From an uncultured Flavobacteriales bacterium (lineage in GTDB: Bacteria; Bacteroidota; Bacteroidia; Flavobacteriales_D; Sanyastnellaceae): a DNA stretch of 44,275 bases. Positions 1 to 7,933 of this stretch are shown piece by piece. The DNA lies in contig CALGDB010000205.1 of the NCBI GenBank assembly GCA_937884175.1, positions 1-44,275 of the forward strand. Direction: 5' to 3'. Below the pieces are notes generated by a model that was not told where the DNA came from, searched no databases, and saw only the letters and a list, made by a program, of their open reading frames with translations. Numbering within the stretch: position 1 is the first letter of the stretch; each line of letters begins with the position of its first letter. The position numbers and the translations under genes were made by a program.

Positions 1-104
1 GAGTCCCTGCGCTGGGTTGTCCAAAACTGATGTCCCCCTGAGGGGCCTGAAACGAATTGGCAGTCCCGCCGGTTCCTTCGTAAATTGAAGAAAATATCTG
101 TGCC

Positions 105-1298
105 ATGCGTTTTGCCTTGCAATCCACCTTGCTGTCTTTCATGTTCGTGCTCCTCGGCACGATTGCTTCTGCCCAAGAAACCGCTGGAAGCGGACTTCCT
201 TTCAATCCGGACAGCGACAACAACGGCGCCATTGATGTCACCGACCTGCTGAACTTTCTGCCTTACTACGGCGAGGATTTCGTCCCCACCGGGGTCATCC
301 CCATGGCATTTGGTGGTACCGGGGCAACCACCGTTGCCGCAGCAAGGGACTCCTTGGGTTTGTCAGCTGTACAAGATTCGACGGTCGGCACGGAAGATTA
401 CGCGTGGATTACCACTTCCCTCCGTGTGCAACAGGAATTTGCTCAAGGATATGGGGTTCAGGCATCCGGCATTTACGCTAATGCATCCGGCATCAACACC
501 AGTGCGAGCGGTGCTTACAGCCATGCCCAAAATCGCCTCACCACGGCGAGCGCAACCTGCTCCAGTGCAGAGGGTGAGGGAACAACAGCAAGTGGGACCG
601 CCAGCCATTCAGAGGGCATGCTCACCCAAGCGACAGCGCTGACGGCTCATGCCGAAGGATACGGAACGGATGCGACCGCCAACTACAGCCATGCCGAAGG
701 GTACAACACACTTGCCTCGAGCACAGCGGCCCACGCAGAAGGATATTCCACTGAAGCTCTTGGGCTCTATGCCCATGCCGAAGGCCGTCAAACAGAAGCC
801 AGCGGAACCGGCTCCCACGCCGAGGGGCAGTCAACCATCGCTTCCGGTGACCTTTCCCATGCGGAAGGCTACCAAACCTATGCAGAGGGATATGGAAGCC
901 ATGCAGGCGGATTTGCCAGCTCCGCAACCGGGCTGTACAGCCGGGCTACCGGGAGGAATGCAGAAGCCTCTGGAACCGCATCATTTGCCACAGGCTACGG
1001 CGTAGTCGCCGACCAAGACAACAGCATGTCTGTTGGTCAGTTCAATACCCTGCAAACCGAAGGCGCTTTGTTCATCGTTGGAAACGGTGCCGATGCCAAC
1101 ATCCGTTCGAATGCCTTTGAAGTCCACAGCAGTGGAAATGCCGTCATCCATGGAGACGCGGTCGTGGAAGGAACCGTATTTGCCGGTGCCTACGATGTAG
1201 CATCCACCTTGGGCTCATTGGTCTCGACGGTGGACTCCTTGCAAACTGTCATCGCCGAATTGCAAGCTCAACTCGAAGCCCTGACCGGAGGGGAATGA
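105..1298 (+). CDS. Secreted YadA-head/phage-tail-fibre-like beta-roll repeat protein with N-terminal half-dockerin EF-hand and C-terminal coiled coil
   Basis: Signal peptide MRFALQSTLLSFMFVLLGTIASAQ; EF-hand DSDNNGAIDVTDLLNFL; fibre-like linker PMAFGGTGATTVAAARDSLGL; about 12 repeats of 14 aa (SHAEGYxTxASGxx); C-terminal heptad-like VSTVDSLQTVIAELQAQLEAL. Confidence 0.85.
   Translation: MRFALQSTLLSFMFVLLGTIASAQETAGSGLPFNPDSDNNGAIDVTDLLNFLPYYGEDFVPTGVIPMAFGGTGATTVAAARDSLGLSAVQDSTVGTEDYAWITTSLRVQQEFAQGYGVQASGIYANASGINTSASGAYSHAQNRLTTASATCSSAEGEGTTASGTASHSEGMLTQATALTAHAEGYGTDATANYSHAEGYNTLASSTAAHAEGYSTEALGLYAHAEGRQTEASGTGSHAEGQSTIASGDLSHAEGYQTYAEGYGSHAGGFASSATGLYSRATGRNAEASGTASFATGYGVVADQDNSMSVGQFNTLQTEGALFIVGNGADANIRSNAFEVHSSGNAVIHGDAVVEGTVFAGAYDVASTLGSLVSTVDSLQTVIAELQAQLEALTGGE
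440..1010 (+). repeat. Degenerate 42-nt (14-aa) tandem repeat array encoding the SHAEG beta-roll
   Basis: Repeated S/AHAEGYxTxASGxx units with fixed 14-residue period in the 105-1298 ORF. Confidence 0.8.
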
Positions 1299-1330
1299 TC
1301 CCCCGTGTAGCCCCTGGCCAGCTCACGGAG

Positions 1331-1360
1331 AAAAAAAAAGTCCTCAGCATTGCTGAGGAC
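1331..1360 (-). terminator. Rho-independent terminator of tRNA-Gln
   Basis: On the minus strand GTCCTCAGC-AAT-GCTGAGGAC followed by T9, 3 nt after the tRNA 3' end. Confidence 0.9.
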
Positions 1361-1363
1361 TTG

Positions 1364-1434
1364 TTCCCCGACCAGGACTCGAACCTGGAAAAACGGCACC
1401 AAAAACCGGTGTGTTACCATTACACCATCGGGGA
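1364..1434 (-). tRNA. tRNA-Gln (anticodon UUG)
   Basis: Minus strand TCCCCGA TG GTGTAATGGTAACAC A CCGGT TTTTGGT GCCGT ... CCAGG TTCGAGT CCTGG TCGGGGA A; acceptor and T arms perfect; CCA not encoded. Confidence 0.93.
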
Positions 1435-1527
1435 ATACCAACAACCCAAGGGTTGCAAAGCGAGCGCAAAGATAAAAAGGATTTCGCGAAAATTCCGCAA
1501 TCGTACCCCGTCAATTATCTTGGGCAC

Positions 1528-2979
1528 ATGATGGAATTGCAGAATCTCATAGGGGGCAAAATGACGAACCCGGAAGGCAGGGCGTGGTTGGACAATATCG
1601 AGCCGGCGACAGGCGAGGTATTTTCCCGAATCCCTCGCTCAAACGCGGGAGATATCGAGGCCGCTGTTCAAGCCGCTCAAGCTGCCTTTCCGAACTGGTC
1701 CACAACATCTTTCGAAGAGCGGGCCGCTTGCCTGCGCCGGTGGGGCGCCTTGATCGCTGAGCACAGCGAGGCGCTTATTGCGGCCGAGTCCCAAGACAAC
1801 GGGAAACCCGTTTCTCTCGCCGGAGCCGTGGATATTCCCCGTGCGCAGAAGAACCTCGAATTCTTCGCCGGCGCCATTGAACATTTTGCTTCAGAAGCCC
1901 ACATTCCCGGGGGTGCTGAATTCATACACTACACACACCGCAAATCCATTGGGGTGGTAGGGTGCATCTCCCCGTGGAACTTACCGCTGTACCTATTTAC
2001 TTGGAAAATCGCTCCCGCTTTGGCCGCAGGAAACTGCGTGGTCGCAAAGCCCTCTGAAGTCACGCCTGTCACCGCCTGGATGCTTTCAAAATGGGCCGCC
2101 GAAGCAGGATTTCCTGCAGGGGTCTTCAATGTCGTACATGGCCTAGGGCATGAGGCTGGACAGGCCTTGGTCGAGCATCCAGGGGTCAAAGCCATATCCT
2201 TTACAGGAGGCTCCCAAACAGGAGCGCACATCGCCCGCACCACTGCAGGTATGTTCAAAAAGTTGAGCCTCGAACTCGGCGGGAAGAACCCCGCCATCGT
2301 CTTCGCAGATTGCGACTTCGACAAGGCCGTCTCCACCACCATCCGGTCTTCGTTCGCTAACCAGGGCCAGATCTGCCTCTGTTCCTCGCGCATCTTGATT
2401 GAAGACAGCCTCTATGATTCGTTTCGCGACGCGCTCGTGGCCAAAGCAAAACGCATCGCGCCGGGCGATCCTTCCGAACCGAACACCAAAATGGGCGCCT
2501 TGGTTTCCGAACCCCACAGAGACAAGGTGCTCGGTTACATCGAATCAGCGAAGGCTCAAGGAGCGACAGTGCTGTGTGGTGGTGAGGCAGCGCCTGCGCC
2601 CAACGACCGCTGCGCAAACGGGTACTTTGTTCAACCCACAATCTTAGAAGGACTGGGGCCAGCGTGCAGCATCAATCAAGAGGAAATATTTGGGCCTGTT
2701 ATCTCGCTTCAACGGTTTTCAACGGAAGCCGAGGCAATCAAATTGGCCAACGACAGCGACTACGGACTGGCGGCCACCATCTGGACACAAGACGCCGCGA
2801 AAGCACACCGCGTAGCCACTCAAGTGGAAAGCGGCATCGCTTGGATCAATTGTTGGCTCGTACGCGACCTGCGCACGCCATTTGGCGGGGTCAAATCAAG
2901 CGGTATCGGACGTGAAGGCGGGTTCGAAGCCCTCCGGTTCTTTACGGAACCACAAAGTGTGTGCATTCCCACACTCTGA
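1528..2979 (+). CDS. Aldehyde dehydrogenase (ALDH superfamily; resembles 2-hydroxymuconic/aminomuconate semialdehyde dehydrogenase)
   Basis: SPWNLPLYLFTWKIAPALAAGN, FTGGSQTG, LELGGKNP, catalytic Cys in FANQGQICLCSSR, EEIFGPV. The ORF extends to 1411 but that would overlap tRNA-Gln, so ATG 1528/1531 is preferred. Confidence 0.93.
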   Translation: MMELQNLIGGKMTNPEGRAWLDNIEPATGEVFSRIPRSNAGDIEAAVQAAQAAFPNWSTTSFEERAACLRRWGALIAEHSEALIAAESQDNGKPVSLAGAVDIPRAQKNLEFFAGAIEHFASEAHIPGGAEFIHYTHRKSIGVVGCISPWNLPLYLFTWKIAPALAAGNCVVAKPSEVTPVTAWMLSKWAAEAGFPAGVFNVVHGLGHEAGQALVEHPGVKAISFTGGSQTGAHIARTTAGMFKKLSLELGGKNPAIVFADCDFDKAVSTTIRSSFANQGQICLCSSRILIEDSLYDSFRDALVAKAKRIAPGDPSEPNTKMGALVSEPHRDKVLGYIESAKAQGATVLCGGEAAPAPNDRCANGYFVQPTILEGLGPACSINQEEIFGPVISLQRFSTEAEAIKLANDSDYGLAATIWTQDAAKAHRVATQVESGIAWINCWLVRDLRTPFGGVKSSGIGREGGFEALRFFTEPQSVCIPTL

Positions 2980-3245
2980 CCTCAAATGGTCAATCCCAGA
3001 ATGTATCGTCCACCATCGTACGGGATTTATACCCATTGGTGAAAAACCAGCCTAAATGCCGGTCGATGAGTTCGGAGAGACTTTGAAGTGCGTTTCTCAA
3101 GGCTAGTAAATCTCTGCGCAATATAGTATCACGCAAGCACTTTATTAACATCAGATATTTGAAAAATGTCTTGACATTATCGGGCAAACTTTCGGAAATC
3201 TACCACCTTCGGTGACTACAGCGATTTTCAGATTTTTTGAATGAC

Positions 3246-4220
3246 ATGAAAAAAAAGTCCCTCCGCCTCTCCTCACTCATCGCAGTGCTGGCCACGCTTT
3301 CCGGCTGTGTCACCATGAAACAATTTGATGAAGTTCAAATGGATTTGGACCGAATCGCGGAAGAAAATCGGCGACTGATATTATCGAATCAGGACGGCGA
3401 CATAGAGCGGCGCGAATTGGCCGGCCGTGTCGAAGTCTTGGAAAATTCAAATGCCGCATTGGTTTATGACACAACGAGATTAAGCCGTGCCCTCATCGTC
3501 GCCCTTGAAGACGTCCAGCGGCTCGAAAACTTGAACGATATCTTGACCTCTGAAAGCTCATCCCGCATGACTGCAATCAACGAGGAGAACAGAGCCTTGC
3601 TCGAAGAGTTGAGCAAAAACCGCACAGAACTTCAAGCCCAAGAAGACGACTTATTGCGATTAAACGCGGACTTGAATCAACGTGAGGCAGAGCTTGCCGA
3701 ACGCTCCCAACGCATCCAAGAACTAGAAGGGCTGCTTGCCTCACGAGATGCTGCGGCAGAGGCATTGCGGGCCCAGTTAGAGCAGGCTTTGCTCGGATTT
3801 GCAGACAAAGGCTTGACCGTAGAACAACGAAACGGCAAGGTGTACGTGAGTTTGGAAGCACAACTGCTTTTCCCCTCCGGCAGCACGGCCATCAACGCCG
3901 ACGGAAAGCGGGCGTTGCAAGACTTGGCGCAGGTCGTGAGCACACAGTCAAATTTGGAGATCATTGTTGAAGGTCACACCGATACCGATCAATTGCGGTC
4001 CGGCACCATCCCTCGAAACAACTGGGAATTGAGTGTCCTGAGGTCCACAGCGGTCGTTGAGATTCTCACCGGTTCAGGCGTTGCGCCCCAAGCGCTATCC
4101 GCTGCAGGACGCAGCGAATACCATCCCGTTGATGTGGACGACAAAGCGCGAAACCGACGCATTGAGATTGTGCTCGCGCCCAACCTCGATGCCCTCTTCG
4201 ACATCATTCGAGCGGAGTGA
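3246..4220 (+). CDS. OmpA-family lipoprotein with coiled-coil stalk
   Basis: MKKKSLRLSSLIAVLATLSGC lipobox, long coiled coil, OmpA_C motif EIIVEGHTDTDQ...NNWELSVLRSTAVVEIL...GRSEYHPV...KARNRRIEIVL; TTG 3237 is an alternative start. Confidence 0.9.
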   Translation: MKKKSLRLSSLIAVLATLSGCVTMKQFDEVQMDLDRIAEENRRLILSNQDGDIERRELAGRVEVLENSNAALVYDTTRLSRALIVALEDVQRLENLNDILTSESSSRMTAINEENRALLEELSKNRTELQAQEDDLLRLNADLNQREAELAERSQRIQELEGLLASRDAAAEALRAQLEQALLGFADKGLTVEQRNGKVYVSLEAQLLFPSGSTAINADGKRALQDLAQVVSTQSNLEIIVEGHTDTDQLRSGTIPRNNWELSVLRSTAVVEILTGSGVAPQALSAAGRSEYHPVDVDDKARNRRIEIVLAPNLDALFDIIRAE

Positions 4221-4249
4221 TGCGTCAGCACCTAGAACCGTAATGCTCC

Positions 4250-5260
4250 TTATTGGATTTCCATCTGGAATGCACCCTGTGCGATGTTCATGCTTTCGCC
4301 GGTCATGCCTACCACCGTGCCCATAAACGTTCCCACGACGAATCCACCGGGCTGAGGATCGATGTAGCTGAACTCAACTGTGACGCCGCCGCCGAAGTTG
4401 GTGCTGTAGCCATTGGCTGCAGGATCTGCGTATGAGCAAGAGCTCCCGCTCGCCATGGAGCATTGTACTTGCGCGCCTTGAATCCAACCGGTGATGGGCT
4501 GTTCCAATACGAGAGCAAGGCCAGCACCGGTGGCAGTCAATCCACCAACATTCAATGTCGTCCCGTCCAATTCCGCGGTCACGCTCACCTCGGCAACGAG
4601 GGTTGTGCCGTTCGCTTTCCAGGTCAAAATCGCTTGGCATTCCGGGCAGTTCGCGCCGCCGCAATCGATGTACAATTCATCACCGTCCATGATGCCGTTG
4701 GCGCAATTCACCCCATCAGGACAAGGGCCACAGGTAACGTTCGGATTGTCGCAAGGCAGGTAGATATTTGATTCGTAGTTGCCGCCGCAATCCACGCCAA
4801 TCTCGTCCCCGTTCATCAAATCGTCGCAACACGTAGGGCACGGCTCACAATCTGGACCCCCGCAGTCTACACCTTGTTCGAGGCCGTTTAAAAGCCCGTC
4901 TCCACAAAGCTCACCGCATGCCACACCTGTATCGCCTCCGCAGTCGATGCCCGATTCCCCGGGATCCTGCACGCCATTGAAGCTGGGGTCGCACGGATCG
5001 CACTCGCCACCGCAATCCACCCAGGTCTCGCCGAGAAGGGCATCGTACTGGCCGTTTTCACACGGGTCACAGGGCGGGCAAATCGAACCGCCGCAGTCGA
5101 CCAATTCCTCGCCGTTGTTGAGGATGCCGTCGTAGCAGTTTTCAGGAATTAAATTGTCGTCATTCAAACAACCCGTAGCGATTACGAGTAACATCATCGC
5201 AGCTGACGCGAGAGAGAGTGAACCGAGTTTCTTCATCGAGAATGAAATTTTGCGCAACAT
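4250..5260 (-). CDS. Cys/Asp-rich repeat lipoprotein (six NG..DxGE..xDCGGxxCxPC-type repeats)
   Basis: Lipobox MMLLVIATGC; repeats LVDCGGSICPPCDPC, WVDCGGECDPC, GIDCGGDTGVAC, GVDCGGPDCEPC, GVDCGGNYES..CGPC, YIDCGGANCPEC; beta-rich C-terminal domain. Start ATG 5260 or 5236. Confidence 0.85.
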   Translation of the reverse strand: MLRKISFSMKKLGSLSLASAAMMLLVIATGCLNDDNLIPENCYDGILNNGEELVDCGGSICPPCDPCENGQYDALLGETWVDCGGECDPCDPSFNGVQDPGESGIDCGGDTGVACGELCGDGLLNGLEQGVDCGGPDCEPCPTCCDDLMNGDEIGVDCGGNYESNIYLPCDNPNVTCGPCPDGVNCANGIMDGDELYIDCGGANCPECQAILTWKANGTTLVAEVSVTAELDGTTLNVGGLTATGAGLALVLEQPITGWIQGAQVQCSMASGSSCSYADPAANGYSTNFGGGVTVEFSYIDPQPGGFVVGTFMGTVVGMTGESMNIAQGAFQMEIQ

Positions 5261-5357
5261 TGACAAAGGTGTTTACCGTATTTTAGGCAGTGCAAGATAA
5301 GTTGAACGCGTTTGAAAGCCACGGATTGAATCAAATCCATCCGGGCGACCTCTGAGA

Positions 5358-7115
5358 ATGACCACTCCCCTCCAATTATACAATAGCTCTTGGATCGTCA
5401 AAGAGCAGCCAAACCCGGACGCCGTCGCGCACCTGATGCAGAACGCTGGGCTGACCCATTTGGTTGCTTCCCTGTTGATTCAGCGTGGGTTTGAGGAGCA
5501 GGAAGACGTCTTGGGGTTCCTCAATCCCGCCCTCTCAGCGATGCACCACTCCCTGCTCATGAAAGACATGAAGGAGGCTGTGGTGCGCCTCCACCAAGCC
5601 ATCGAAGATGAGGAACGCATCCTAGTTTACGGCGATTACGATGTCGACGGGACCACAGCTGTTGCTATGGTCGCCAGCTACCTTGAAGGCGTTGGAGGGC
5701 AAGTAGAAACCTACATCCCGCATCGCTACGAAGAAGGGTACGGCGTCAGCTTGGAGGGCGTTCGGTTTGCTTCTACAAACCGTTTCTCCCTGATGATCAC
5801 ACTCGACTGCGGAACCAAGGATTTCGAATCCTTGCACGACGCCGCCGAACGCGGAATTGACGTCATCGTGTGCGACCACCATTTGCCGGAAGACACCCTC
5901 CCGGAAGCCTTCGCAGTCTTGAATCCCAAGCGCAGCGATTGTCCATACCCCTTCAAGGAATTATCCGGATGTGGGGTGGCGTTCAAGCTGCTTCAGTCCC
6001 TTGCGTACCGAATGGACCTGCCCGAAAGTGGCATCTACGAGGAGCTCGACCTCGTGGCCATCAGCATCGGTGCGGATTTGGTCGATCTCAAGGGCGAAAA
6101 CCGCATCATGGCCTCCCAAGGATTGCGGCAGCTGCGCAAACGTCAACGACCAGGTATCCTCGCCTTGATGCGCGCCGCAGATATTCACCAAGCGCCGCAA
6201 ACCATCCGCGACATCAGCTTCACGTTAGGGCCTCGAATCAATGCCGCCGGACGCATGGACCACGCGCAAAGGGTGGTGGACTTGCTGATGGAAAAAAGTG
6301 ATTCCCGTGCGTCGGAAATGGCCCGCGAAATCGAAGAGATGAACCACCGACGACGGGAGGTAGACGAGGCCACGACAAACGAGGCGCTCATCCAATTGGA
6401 GCGAGCCCCGGAAGACAGCTTCTGCAATATCGTTTACGGTACCGACTGGCACCGGGGCGTAGTTGGCATTGTTGCAAGTCGCATGATTGAGCACCGGTAC
6501 CGGCCTTCGGTGGTCTTATCTGAGGAGAACGGCGTATTGATCGGCAGCGCGCGGTCAGTCGACGGTGTGGACATCCACGAAGCCCTTGAAGCGTGCGAAG
6601 ACCTTTTGCTTCAATTCGGCGGCCACACGATGGCGGCGGGCCTTAGCCTCGAACTTACCAAACTCGACACGTTCAAGGAACGGTTGAATGATGCCGTTAA
6701 AACCCAACTCAACGGCGCGCATCCGAAGCCCATCATCCGATGCGACCGCGAGGTTCACATTTCTGAACTGTCCCTCGAAGCGCTCAAAGAATTGGAGCAG
6801 CTGGAACCCTTCGGGCCGGGGAACGCCACGCCGGTCTTCATCCTGCGTAACGTGGTTTCCGTGCGTCCACCGCGAACCATTGGCAACCAAGGACGCCACC
6901 TGAAAATCACCATCCGCGACCCCGAATTCGATGGCCCGACCATCGACGCCATCGGATGGAACATGGGAGAAATGGCGCCGCAGATCAAGCAAAATAAGCC
7001 CATCGACCTCGCTTTCACCTTGGTTAAGAACACCTGGAAGCCCCGTGGATGGCAAAACCGCACGGAGCTCAACCTTCACCTGCGTGCGATTCAGCCCGCC
7101 TCGGCCGGCGCTTGA
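5358..7115 (+). CDS. recJ: Single-stranded-DNA-specific exonuclease RecJ
   Basis: DYDVDGTTAVAM, DCGTKD, CDHH, GPRINAAGRMDHA, DWHRGVVGIVASR, FGGHTMAAGL. Confidence 0.96.
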   Translation: MTTPLQLYNSSWIVKEQPNPDAVAHLMQNAGLTHLVASLLIQRGFEEQEDVLGFLNPALSAMHHSLLMKDMKEAVVRLHQAIEDEERILVYGDYDVDGTTAVAMVASYLEGVGGQVETYIPHRYEEGYGVSLEGVRFASTNRFSLMITLDCGTKDFESLHDAAERGIDVIVCDHHLPEDTLPEAFAVLNPKRSDCPYPFKELSGCGVAFKLLQSLAYRMDLPESGIYEELDLVAISIGADLVDLKGENRIMASQGLRQLRKRQRPGILALMRAADIHQAPQTIRDISFTLGPRINAAGRMDHAQRVVDLLMEKSDSRASEMAREIEEMNHRRREVDEATTNEALIQLERAPEDSFCNIVYGTDWHRGVVGIVASRMIEHRYRPSVVLSEENGVLIGSARSVDGVDIHEALEACEDLLLQFGGHTMAAGLSLELTKLDTFKERLNDAVKTQLNGAHPKPIIRCDREVHISELSLEALKELEQLEPFGPGNATPVFILRNVVSVRPPRTIGNQGRHLKITIRDPEFDGPTIDAIGWNMGEMAPQIKQNKPIDLAFTLVKNTWKPRGWQNRTELNLHLRAIQPASAGA

Positions 7116-7924
7116 TGAACGTGCACATCCCGCTGGGGGAATGGAATCCTGATCCCATTGACACGGAACGTCTCATCGATTCGGAATCGGATGTTGCTCG
7201 AAATGAGCTTTCGCATAAAGGGCTTCTCAATCCAGAAGTACACCGTGAATTGGAGTGAAGATTCGCCAAAGTCGTTGAACAGCACGGCGGTTTGGGCCTT
7301 TTTTACCACCTCTTCTTCCGCGTTGGCCGCTTCAAGCAAAATCGCTTTGACCCGTTCAACTTCTGAACCGTATGCCACCCCGACATCCAATTGAATCAAG
7401 GTCGCGTTTTCGCCTTGGGTGAAATTTCGGACCGTCTGTCCTGAGATGAGTCCATTGGGGATGACAATCAGGTTGCCAAACCGTGTAATGACCCGTGTTG
7501 AGCGGAGATCGATGCGTTCTACACGCACCATCATGCCGTCGACTTCCAGTTCATCCCCCACGCGCACGCCGCCTTCAAACAGCAGGACAAATCCCGAAAC
7601 CACGTCGTTGAAGAAGTTTTGCAAACCAATCCCCACGCCTACCAACAGCGCAGCCGAACTGGCCCAAAAGACTGTCAAATCGATGCCCGCCGTGTCCAAC
7701 GCAACCACAATGACCAGAAAATAGACCACCGTCCGGACCAGTCGCATGACCATGAACCGCGTGCCCTCCTCGAAGTTGGTGTTACGGAGGAATTTGCGCA
7801 ACAGGTACCGCACTGACCAAATCACCACTTGGGCAGCTGCAATGACGCTGAAGAACAGCAAGGTGGACCGAAACGACAGCTCGAACGAGCCCAATTCAAT
7901 TGTGGTGTTGAGGAATTCCTTCAT
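7091..7924 (-). CDS. MscS-family small-conductance mechanosensitive channel
   Basis: GVGIGLQNFFNDVVSGFVLLFEGGVRVGDELEVDG...RSTRVITRFGNLIVIPNGLI, N-terminal TM helices. Confidence 0.94.
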   Translation of the reverse strand: MKEFLNTTIELGSFELSFRSTLLFFSVIAAAQVVIWSVRYLLRKFLRNTNFEEGTRFMVMRLVRTVVYFLVIVVALDTAGIDLTVFWASSAALLVGVGIGLQNFFNDVVSGFVLLFEGGVRVGDELEVDGMMVRVERIDLRSTRVITRFGNLIVIPNGLISGQTVRNFTQGENATLIQLDVGVAYGSEVERVKAILLEAANAEEEVVKKAQTAVLFNDFGESSLQFTVYFWIEKPFMRKLISSNIRFRIDETFRVNGIRIPFPQRDVHVHQAPAEAG

Positions 7925-7933
7925 CGGTTGAGG

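Noticed and set aside
33-44. CCCCTGAGGGG palindrome near the window start
   Set aside because: Very short stem with no T tract; cannot be assigned without upstream context.
609-927. Antisense ORFs over the SHAEG repeats
   Set aside because: Periodic sequence keeps alternative frames open; repeats in those frames are a by-product of the sense coding repeat.
440-1010. Possible CRISPR-like tandem repeat
   Set aside because: 42-nt period is within one coding frame, repeats are degenerate at DNA level and there are no spacers.
4779-5135. Plus-strand ORF rich in PPQST/HGSQ repeats
   Set aside because: Shadow of the DCGG/CPPC repeats of the minus-strand lipoprotein.
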